DNA from: Wuchereria bancrofti
Taxonomy: Eukaryota; Nematoda; Chromadorea; Rhabditida; Onchocercidae
Assembly (NCBI GenBank): GCA_005281725.1
Contig: SSBO01000007.1
Span: 5,616,667-5,680,666 of the forward strand
Direction: 5' to 3'
Length of the DNA: 64,000 nucleotides
This document shows positions 53,701 to 64,000 of this stretch, piece by piece. The notes beneath the pieces were generated by a model. That model saw only the letters and a program-made list of their open reading frames with translations, was not told the DNA's origin and made no database searches. Position numbers and translations under genes: made by a program. Position 1 is the stretch's first letter, and every line of letters begins with the position of its first letter.

Positions 53701-54804
53701 TATTATTACATAAATCTCAAAATATTTTTCTACATATTTCATCATGGATTAGACATCATAAAATAAGTTACAAATGCGGTTTTTTTTTCAGAATTTCTTG
53801 AAAATGAAGAATGTTCAATTTTATCATGATGCTATATTTATTATAATTATGTAATTTAATTAACTTTTCCTCAATCCTAATAAATTCCATTAAGAAAGCT
53901 TCCGAAATGACGACTAGTAAGAACCGGAAATACGAAAGATATGAATATGCACTCTCATAAAGATCGCATTATTTTGTGATAACAGACCGGAAGAAATGAT
54001 GGAAATGAAAGCGATAGAAGTTGGAGGTTGTTGAAGGCGCAAATGTCGGCATAAGCTTTTGACATTGATACATATAATATCGTTCTCTGTTGTTCCGTAG
54101 AACAATATATACCTCAAACATCATTTGTTTTATGTTTGTTTGCTTAGAAAACTAAAGAGGATGCATACGGTAGGAAAATATGTTTTTATCATCGATAAAT
54201 GAGATACCTTTAATATGACCATTTGGTAAAAAATCCGATCACAACTGGATTTAGATTTCTTTAGATCTTTTTAGAAATTTAGATCATTCTAAAATTATTC
54301 ATAAAGAAAAGGCAAAGATTGTTGTTATATCATTAATTTTTTAATCACAGCACTATTTTAATTATCGTTGCTAATTTTGATAAAAAAGAAAAATAAAGTA
54401 ATATTGTAATTATCATTGTCGCTTTGATTAAAGCAGTATTTTTAATTACATTCTAACATATTTTAGAAAAGCTAAAAATGGATAAGAATACAATTTTGTA
54501 GCTTTTTCAAGAAGATATAATATATGTTCAAAATGGAAGTTAATATTGAAATAATTAAATAACAAGAAAAATAATTCGTTCAAATATAACTATTAACTGA
54601 AAGATATGAAATAATAATTTTGTGCATTGTTTTGTTTTTTTTAGTTTATCTTTTTCCTTTTCAGAATATTTGAATTAATTATTTTTGTATTGATAAGGTA
54701 CTGTGATATTTTTTCTTCCTTCCTCACAATTTTGAAATTATTTCTAAAATGAAGTATTATATTTAGAAATTGATTTAAACTCTCGCATATCTGGCTTTCA
54801 AATT

Positions 54805-54872
54805 ATTCATTCATTCATTCATTCATTCATTCATTCATTCATTCATTCATTCATTCATTCATTCATTCATTC
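54805..54872. repeat. ATTC tetranucleotide array, 17 perfect copies
   Basis: Uninterrupted 68-base array of ATTC; likely highly length-polymorphic. Confidence 0.97.
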
Positions 54873-55810
54873 AAATTTAGCTATTTGTAGAAATTCATCA
54901 AATGGAAAATAAGATTTCTTCTTCGAATGATTTTTTTTTTTTATAAAGAATTGGCTCTTTTCTCAATTAATTTAAATTTGAGCACTCATTTATGATTGAA
55001 GAAAATTTAGATTTTATTTTAGAATTTTAGGCAAACCGATATAATGTTAAAGTTTTGTACTGTTTTTTTCTCAGTTTCCCTCAACTTTTTTTTTTTAGTT
55101 TCCTTTTTTTGTTTTAAGAAAAAAAATTTTCTCTAATTAATCACCGACTTAAAAAAGATTGAAAAAATAATTGAATCAGGGAAGTGACTTATTTGCATTA
55201 TTTAACATGAAATTTATTCCAGAAAATTTCACTTTACTTATATTTCAAATATCCTAAAAATTTAAAAAGGGAAAGAAATCGATCCTCTTCTTTCTTTTTG
55301 TTGCACTATCAATATTTATTAGTTTCCCATAGCATTTTTTGATGTTCTGCGAAAATTCCTTCTTTTTTTTTTGTTTTTTTCCTGTAAATTTTTTCCTTTC
55401 ATTTTGAGAAATTCCCAAAAATGTTTGAAAACGATAAGGATAACCGATTATAATTCGGTTAAATTGTTTCAGATGTTTTTGTTTATGATCAATCTCATTA
55501 AAAGCAGTGAGTTCTTCTTGCTTTTCTAAAAAATTTGACCCTTCCCTTCCCGTCTATTTTATACTGCATATATTTAATAATTTATTATTAATACAAATTG
55601 AACTGATCAATGATTTAAAAAAGAAATCAAAAAAAAAGTGTAAAAGCTGTTGATACATGCGGACTGACAAGAAAAGTAAATACACAAAAGTAAATCAGTT
55701 CATTTGTTTTAAAAACAAAAAAATTAGGAAAGTCTAACAGTGATTTTTGTTTACACTTATAAATTTCATTCAAATTTAAAATGGATAAATATGCTGGGAT
55801 AAACATGATA

Positions 55811-55934
55811 TGTGTACGTACGTGGGTGTGAGTACGTGAATGTCCATGTGTATAGGTATATTTGTGGATGTAGTAGTATGTATGTGTGTGTGTTGTGTGT
55901 TTGTTTGTGTGTGCGTGCGTGTGTGAGTGTGTAG
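55811..55934. repeat. Compound TG microsatellite
   Basis: Interrupted TGTG, TACG and TGCG units over about 124 bases; minus-strand ORF across it is His/Thr repeat translation. Confidence 0.88.
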
Positions 55935-56027
55935 GTATCATAAAAAGGCTGGAATGCTTCAGTTATGATTCACTGTTTACATGGAAGAAAAGGCATTTCA
56001 ATTTGTACCATTGGAATGAATGAACGA

Positions 56028-56060
56028 GAATGAATGAATGAATGAATGAATGAATGAATG
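56028..56060. repeat. GAAT tetranucleotide array, 8 perfect copies
   Basis: Same motif as the 54805 array but in opposite orientation, 1155 bases away. Confidence 0.95.
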
Positions 56061-57311
56061 GATCAGTTAGATGCAATTTGAATTAATAATTTCAAATCAA
56101 TAATGCAAGTATACAAATATTATTTATTAATCAGTTGTTAAGCAATGATCGAAAATGACGATGGAAGCACTTTTATAATGCATTCTCAGCCTTTTTCTTT
56201 TTTATATCTTTTTTTAACTTTTTTTTTTTTTTTTTTTTTTTTTCGCAAATATAAATTGTTTACTTGCCAGTTGTGTAATTGTATTGTTAGCTTACGTTTG
56301 TTTATCTATTCGCATGCTCATTTTTCTTATTACATTTCCGCATTTTTTCATTTATCTGTTTTTTCTTTTTTTAAATATCAAATTTATTAATACAAGGTAC
56401 GATTTTCTCGAAGTTTTTTTCTTTTTTTTAAGATTAAATTTAAATGCATATATGATATGATATTCTTTTTTTAAAACTATTACTAATCAAATATATCCTA
56501 TGAATTGTTATAGTTATTTCAGTCATATTACCATTTCTAAATGAGAAGCAGATTTAATGATTGAAATTATTCATTCGTGCATAGTATAGATCTGATGGCT
56601 TTGGCATTATTTTTCTTACATAAATATTAGTCGGTTTGAGTAATAAGTACTAATAGCACAATGTTGCTTATCATCAATGATAACAATTATCACTAATACA
56701 ATTGATGAAATTGATAATTATAATAGTGTCAAAAATATTGACTTTTTCTTACTTAAATATTAGCCAATTTCAGTAATAATGGGTAGTAACTATTATTATA
56801 GTAGTAGTAATTGCTATTGTACTAGTAACAACTATTATTGTAGTAGCTTTTACTGTTATAACTATAGGATAGCAAAAGTAAATGAATGAATTTGACATAA
56901 TATCACATGAATAAAAAAAAAAAAAATTGACCGAAAATGGGTGATGAAAGATTTGTACAAACAAAATTAAAAAAAAATTATTAACCATATCGACAGCTGT
57001 TTAATAAAATTTTTTTCCTCTCAAGTAACAAATATATCGTTTAAATTTCAAATTTGCTACTTTTTTTCTATCCGTTTTGATTTAAATCGGTTAGCGTATA
57101 CGGAATAATTGAATAAAATGAAGTAATTATGAGTGGAAAAAAATCATTATTGCTTTAGTGATAGTTATATTTTTGAAGATTCCGCGATTGAAATATCGTT
57201 TTTCTTTTTCTTTCTTTTTTTTTTAAATCGATGTTTAAATTTGTTTTACAAAGCATATACAGCTATAGTAAGCTAATCAAAAAATATATTTTATTTTCAT
57301 AACGGTACTTA

Positions 57312-57377
57312 TATAGACAATTAACATAATATAGATCAATTAATATTTATTATAGACAATTAATGTAATATAGATCA
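57312..57377. repeat. Duplicated 27-base element, 39-base period
   Basis: TATAGACAATTAA followed by TAATATAGATCA occurs at 57312-57338 and 57351-57377 with two differences. Confidence 0.8.
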
Positions 57378-60300
57378 TGCCAAGTTTTTAAATTGATCTT
57401 AAAACTGATTATTATAATTAATTGAATTAAAGTATGTATCATATAGTGTTGTATCACATCATATATCAAATCGTATAATTTTACCACTGAAAATTCTCTC
57501 GCATTTTTTCTTTTCTTCGACATCTATTTTTTACATCTCTTTGCTTCTTCATTTCAACTCCTTCCTTTCTTAATTAATTTTTGAAATATTTGTAAATTTC
57601 AAACACTTTACTTAAACCGAAAGAAAAAAAAGCTTTGTTTCCGATTTTGGTTCTCTTTTAATTGATAGTCAAAAAGTAAATATTTTGTGTTTAGTACAAA
57701 CAAATTTTCCTTCTTTATTTCATTTGATTTGTATAGAAATATTGGTTGACATTTCTGTTCGTGTCTTTCTTACTTTGCCTTTTTTGCTTATACTTGAAAA
57801 ATACGAAAAAAGTATGACATTTAGAAAAATATGAAATTTATTTGGGAGAATTAGAAAATTTTTTAAAAATACTTGTGAACAGAAGTGGGAAATTTTTGGG
57901 AAAGTTTACATTTCTTCGTTTTTTTCTTTTTTTTTGAAAATAGCAAAAGAGGAATTGCTAGCTGTTGAATATACTTTTTTCGTTTTTTTCTGTTTTATTA
58001 TCATTTTTTCCAGACTTTTAAAAAGAAACAACAAAAATTGCCATTTAATGTTTTGCTTTTTTTCTTAAATCTTTGTAACCGAACAGTTTGATTATATAAA
58101 GTTATTTGACAACAAAAAATTTCACAAACTTATGGTTAAAACAATTTTTTATTACTAACAAATTCAAATGGTGTTGAAAAGATTGAAAAGGTCAAAGTGC
58201 AAGAACGGAGAACAAAAAGGGTTATTGAGTAAGAGAGGAAGGCAAATGATACGATAGACATTGTGGCACATAACCATCCTAAACAAGTTTCATCCTTTTT
58301 CTACAATTTTTTTGTGAAACGATGAAATTAGAAGAAAAAAAGGATATAGTTTGTCAGTGTAATAATGGAAAATCGTTTAATTGGGCGAGGAAAAAATAGG
58401 TTTAAATTTAACCTTGGCCTATATCATAACTAAAATATTTGAATGCTATCGAAGGGTTTTAAATTTGATCTAGAAATCTGTTTTTTATTTTATTTTTATT
58501 TTTTTATTATTTATTTTTAAAGAATGAAGAATGTGTTTTAGCGTAGTTTTAGTTTTCCCCTTTTTTCATCATCATTACTTCAGTTTTTGTTATAATTTTA
58601 TTAATTTATGGATTTGAAAAGAAAAAAGTATTTGCAAATATATATTTTATTTTGAGCTGTATAGTACAAAAATATATAATGAATAATTTTAATTTTCGCA
58701 AATTGTATAATATTTAACTTTTAGCCTTTCCAAATGTATGATTGTATTTATTTGCGAAATTTTAGCTTTACCTTTTTCCGTATGGTAAGAAATAATTTAA
58801 TCAATTAAGCTTTTTGATAGCGAATGTATATTTACTTAAAAAATATTATTTTATTAGTTTTCTGTTCTTCTACAACATTCTAAATATTTCTAGAATTTAG
58901 CCTTTGGTTTCTTAATAATTTGTTTTGTTTTCTTATCTGCAGATAATTTATTTATATATGATAACATATTTGTAGGAATTTCTGGGAGAAGTTTTGAATA
59001 AATGATAATTGATCTTTTAATTTTAATAAAATTCTTTATTTTGTTTACTTTTTGCTTAAATCTTTTTTACCAACCAAAATATTCAATGAGAGGACGCTAA
59101 ACTTTTCGATGTTTTAAAAAAAAATAATTAGTGATGTTTTGTTTTTACAATTAATTCCTTTTCAGTTAATTTTAAATTTAGTAATAGATTTTTTTAACTT
59201 ATTACTAAAATATGAATTTATTCTGTCAATAAACTTAATTATCTTTATTTCTATATTAATTATAAATTAATTTTTAATTTTACGATATTCTATGATTATC
59301 ATCTGTTCGTTCCTTCCATCCTAGCAATTTTTTTTTTTGTATATGTATTATAATACGTAACCTCACGTGTATATCACTTGAAAGACATCAAAGATGCACG
59401 AATAATAACTGAAGAAAAATATGAAAAAAAAGGAAAAAGTGGTTTGGTTTTGCTAATATAATGTTTTATCAATTTTTAGGATGAACATCTTTACTTTGCT
59501 ACTATAGTTTAAGTAAGTTACGTAGATTTATTTAGTAAAAGACGAATTAATGTAGCAAATTGTGAAAGCCATATTTACATAGCATTTATTTGCTTCATTA
59601 AATTACCTCATCAATTATATGCTTATGAAAGAATAATATGGTATACCTGCTGGTTTTATTTGCATTCTGTTTTGTTAATCCCAAAACTACAATTTTAATT
59701 TGTCCATAATTTGTTTATTGTCCATAATTTGTCGATCATATGTAAAATTACTATTTGATCACTTTACCTGTAATTTCAGTTTATCAACCGTAAAGAACGA
59801 TTTTGTAGCGTTCATTACTAATTTATAAATTAATTAGAAATTGGGTTTATTCATCAATCATTTAAAATTTATTGCTCTATCAAATGAACGTCATATTTGA
59901 TCACTAATCAGTTAAAAACTTTGCTTAATCATCGATTAGTTTAAAATTATTAATTTCTCAAATTCATTAATTATTAGTTTTTCTTTACTTATAATAATTA
60001 TTTTTTGGATCTAAAATAAGAAACAATTTAAAATTTCGCAAATAATATATTTTATATTTATATGAGCTTTATGCTATAATAAAAGTGATATTGGATATTT
60101 ACAGTGGTCAAGCTGATAGTAAAACTGGTAAGCGCAATGAATTATTAGTAAGTTTTCACAATTAATTACTTTTTTACATACATAAATACTTCAAAAAATC
60201 AGAGCACTGGGAAGAAGTAAAAAGAGGTAAAACAGTGAAATTTTTAGAAATTTCAACCGATTTTAAAAAAATGCGTAGAAAAGTTAGGAAATTTGAGAAA

Positions 60301-60902
60301 CAAAATAAATAAATAAATAAACAAATGAAAAAACAATTCAACATTCAATACTAAATAAATATTCAATGATTCAACGATTCAGTACTAAATAAATATTTTC
60401 AAATGAATCAAAAAATACATTTTTTTGTCAAAATTTGAGAATTTTCAAATTACATTAAATTAGTTATTGCTTATTTTACGACAAATTATTATTAAATATG
60501 TTATTTATCTTTGTTTTCACTTCTAAGTTCGAATAATTAATTAATAATTTGTACCAAAAAAAAAATTTTTTTTTAAAGTTTAGTTCGAATTTTAAAGAAA
60601 ATTGTTGAAACTTTCACAAAAAATAATTTGATGATAAACTTGTTATATTTCATAATAAAACAATTATTATTTTAGATTTTCTCGCTGCTTTAAAAAAAAA
60701 AAAAAGAAAATCGTTTAAATCGATCGGAATCTAACAACGATCGTTAATTCCGATAAAGCATCACCTCGTATCGGTGAGAAGCAATCATTATATCTCCCTT
60801 TCCCCGTTATATCAATTCATTCTTATCATGAATGAATGCATCTCATACCGCGGGGTTACTTTTCGTTATACTCATAAATAAATAAATATGTCTGCCCGCT
60901 AA

Positions 60903-60946
60903 GGGAAGGGAAAAAGCGGGGAAGTAATGGGGGAAGGGGAAAAGGG
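60903..60946 (+). other. G-rich quadruplex-type motif
   Basis: Six G runs of 3-5 (60903-05, 60908-10, 60918-21, 60929-33, 60936-39, 60944-46) separated by 2-7 bases meet the usual G3+ quadruplex pattern on the plus strand. Confidence 0.85.
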
Positions 60947-61049
60947 AAGAAATTGATGATGGATGATAATGACCAAATGCAAGATGCTATAGTATCTGTC
61001 ATAAATGATAATGAATTATGTGAAAATGTTATTTTCTCCTCTATAGTTT

Positions 61050-61150
61050 CATCATTATTATCATTGTTATCATTATCATTATCGTCCTCATCACCATCAT
61101 CGTCGTCGTCATTATTATAATTATTGCTTTCATTATTATCATTATTATTT
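61050..61150. repeat. ATC/ATT/GTC trinucleotide array
   Basis: Degenerate TCATTA, TCATCA and TCGTCG triplets. Confidence 0.85.
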
Positions 61151-63375
61151 GTTACTCTAATTTACCATTTGTTTTGTTTATCATATATGTTGCACTTTAG
61201 TAATTTGTCCTATTTACAACTCTTTCTCTCCCTTTTACAACAACATATATGGAAAATTTACGACAACTATATGGGAAATGATCATTGTTTATTATTTTTG
61301 GCTGTACAAACAAAAATAAAGAAAGAGTTAAAAAATATATAATTAAACAATTTAATTTCTATTTAATCTTTCAATTAAATAAATACATATAAGTGGGAAG
61401 AGAAAATTGGAGAAAGTTAATTTTGAATGTGAACAAAATCGAATAAATATATTTTTTATGAATTAAAAAGACAAACTGTTATTTGTGCCTATAATCCGTA
61501 ATTAGAATATAATCTGTAGTTATTCCGTATTTATTGGAATTTAAAATTTTTGCGAAAATGACTATAAAATTTTATCTGTTAAAAACATCCATCATTATTT
61601 TTATTAAACTCATTCATATCTGATTAATTTAGGGAAGTTTGTATTAATTCATAAAATTCGTATTAATTTATATTAAATTAATTAAAATTATGATGCTATT
61701 AAAATTTGAATTACTAGCTAACATTTTATTTTAATGATACTAGAATTTCACCGAACAGATGATGTTATGATGGAATAAAATTAAACAAATTATGTGATCG
61801 CAAAAATTTTGAGATTTTCTAATATCGGTAATAATTATAAATTGGCCTAAAATTATATTACTTTTTCTCCTCATTCAATCTTGAAGTTATAAATGTTGAA
61901 ATTTCAACGATTTCAAATTATAAACAGCAATTTTCGATTTTATTTGTTTTAATTTGGTCTTACAACAATTTTTAAATCACTATAAGTTGATGAATATTTT
62001 CTCATTCGATCAATGAATGAAAGATGATCGATTTGTTGAATGGAAATTAAATAAATGTAAATTTTTTCTTTTCTTTGGAAAGCAATTTCAAATCATCCAT
62101 AATATGACAAATTTTTCCTTTTTTCTTCTTTCTTTGTTTCTATTCTATTTTTCTCTTTTCCTCTCTTTTTTCCTTTTCTTTGTCAAAAATTTGTTAATTA
62201 ATTTTAAACGAAAAGAAAGAAGAAAAAGGAAATAAAACTTTTTTCTTTCTTTCTTTCTCTTTTTAAAGTGATTGATTTGTAGCAAAAGTTTTTCTTTTCT
62301 TTTTGTTGTCAGTAATACTGTTAAGTAAAAATGTTTTACAATTGATATAATTAGTGAAAAAAGAAAGCAATTTTGATTTATCACATCCGTTCCTCACTAA
62401 TCAATTTACATTTTTTGATTTCATTACAATTTATCGTTTATCCACTTTTTGTTTTTCTTTCTTTTTGCTTGTCAAGTTCGATCTAATTAATTTTAAACAA
62501 CTAAAATGATTGAAATGCAAAATAAATAGCTCCGAAAAATTAAATAAGCAAATTGAAATAAGTAAGATTTAAATTGCAGTGAAAAAAGAAATAAATTAAA
62601 GTGATAGAATTAATTCATTTTATAAACATAATCCAAATTAGTTGGTAAAATTTCATTTTTTCGCAATCTTTTTCATTCATATTATTTTATGAAATACCTT
62701 TCCGATCATTATTCAATACATAATTTTGTTTGCTAGTAAAATTTAATTTCAAAATATACACTTATATCTCCAATTTTTATCATCCATTTTCACATTGTTA
62801 TCTTTTACAAATCTGATAAGTGAAAATATCTGTTTTGTTAGCTGGGAAACAAACTAAGAATTTTTGAAATTCTTCAAATCTCGGTTGACAAATTGACAAA
62901 ATTTTTTTGCTAGTACGACACTGTCCTCATGATTATTACATTCTTGTGTGCTATCATAATCATTGCTATAATCCAAATCTTTATTATCACCTCGTTTATC
63001 GCTGTAATCACAATATTCGCTGTAATCACAATATTATTATTACTGTCGTTTTTCTCTTATCATTAAAAATGCTATTACAAAATAGAATGATTATCAACAT
63101 TATCATAATTATCAACTTGCTTTACCTCATCTTATCTAGGACTTTACAAAAATTTAAACTTAGTTCCATCATATATTCTACATTTATTTCAATCATTTTT
63201 TTTCTTTATCCAAAATATAATGGATATTAAAGTTTGTCCTGATATTTTTAAATTTCTGAAGTAATTGGAGTAAGAAATTCTAATATTTGATATAAAAATG
63301 AAGGAGTTGTAAGAAAGTTGATAGCATAGAGGCAATATAAAAATTAATCGAGCACAAAGAAGTAGTAAGATTATC

Positions 63376-63456
63376 TTTATTATTATGGTCATTACCATCG
63401 TCATCATTATCATTATAATCACTACTATCATCACCACTATAATCATTATTATCATC
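63376..63456. repeat. ATC/ATT trinucleotide array
   Basis: Degenerate TCATTA and TCATCA triplets; the minus-strand ORF is a Met/Ile-rich repeat translation. Confidence 0.85.
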
Positions 63457-64000
63457 TTTCCAAGTGTAGAAACTTTTGTGATCGTTGAATTGATCATTAT
63501 CATTGCAATTTATATTTACTTATGGGAAAAATTTGAAAATTTGAAATGAATAATTTCAGACTGCTCATTGACAATATTATCGCGCAATTTATTTCTCAAA
63601 ATTGGCATGATATGAATTGGAAAATTCCTACTTATAGTTAGTTAAATATCGTTTAATTGATAATTTTTAAATTTAAAAATTTTTATTTTTAAAATCACAA
63701 AAAACAAATAATATCTTTGTCCCGTTTACAAAATTCAACAGTCGATTTGAGCTGAAACTAATAATAGCAGTAACAATTTACATTTGAAATTTGTCACTTT
63801 TTTAATGAAAGATTAGCATTTGAACTTTGTGCTTAAAATGCTTTTAACGAAGTGATAAAATAATTTTCTGATAACGATTTGCAAATCTTTTAGTATACTT
63901 TCTACCTATTCTATTACACATTATTTTCTTTTTTCTTTCCCTCCTAAATTTTTATTGAGGATTCTATGGTTTTTCTTTTCCTTTATTTTTTATTTTTTTA

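Larger units (their letters stand above)
40193..64000. other. AT-rich gene desert with many microsatellites
   Basis: About 23.8 kb in which I can support no exon chain. The sequence is dominated by A/T runs, CT-rich tracts and simple repeats, and almost every long ORF is low-complexity (Phe/Ile/Asn/Lys/His runs). Less AT-rich spots are near 44080-44130, 50590-50620, 53270-53310, 53990-54050 and 60715-60965. It could be true intergenic DNA or the giant 5' intron of a gene whose next exon lies beyond the window; I cannot tell which. Confidence 0.55.

Noticed and set aside
53914..54117. Minus-strand 67-codon ORF and an overlapping second frame
   Set aside because: Two competing frames, no splice partners, no recognisable motif.
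55627..55941. His/Thr-rich minus-strand ORF
   Set aside because: Translation of the TG microsatellite.
62017..62384. Overlapping Phe- and Lys-rich ORFs on both strands
   Set aside because: Low-complexity TTTC-type tract.

Overview
The window reads as an AT-rich nematode chromosome segment, most likely from a clade III (filarial-type) parasite. The evidence is short exons with TTTCAG-type acceptors, introns mostly of 50 to 1000 bases, acceptor-like sites directly upstream of several start codons (as expected for spliced-leader addition), and housekeeping proteins that splice together into full-length metazoan orthologues. Species-level placement is inference. I joined exons by hand and required reading frame and splice phase to agree at every junction.

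Layout. (1) 1-2.7 kb: the 5' end of an unrecognised minus-strand gene leaving the window, then a second unrecognised minus-strand gene whose last four exons fit together in phase. (2) 2.7-20 kb, a dense block: 26S proteasome ATPase Rpt5 (2724-6264), an SLC25A44-like mitochondrial carrier (7021-10034), mitochondrial ribosomal protein L13 (10990-12990), a three-exon minus-strand gene for a 106-residue protein I do not recognise (13274-14054), frataxin (14778-15809) and RTN4IP1/RAD-8 (16849-20030). (3) 20-24 kb: spacer with one possible 62-residue membrane protein. (4) 24-32 kb: adenylosuccinate lyase (minus, 12 exons) head-to-head with RRP7 (plus, 9 exons). (5) 34.2-39.2 kb: a ZNRF1/2-type E3 ubiquitin ligase (minus, 7 exons) with an orphan 87-codon ORF behind it. 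(6) 40.2-64 kb: about 24 kb of very AT-rich, microsatellite-laden DNA in which I can support no gene.

The genes are mostly housekeeping, and four concern mitochondria (carrier, mL13, frataxin, RTN4IP1). They do not form one pathway. Neighbours are arranged convergently or divergently, with one notable head-to-head pair (ADSL/RRP7).

The most unusual structural theme is decayed copies of a gene's own exon sitting in that gene's introns, clear in Rpt5 and ADSL and weaker in the carrier. Other points of interest are two strong intronic hairpins (a perfect 21-bp inverted repeat and a 19-bp one), two oppositely oriented ATTC/GAAT arrays, a G-rich quadruplex-like island in the gene desert, and several small genes that simple ORF calling would miss. 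I found no prokaryote-type system, no CRISPR array, no transposase and no rRNA or tRNA gene.
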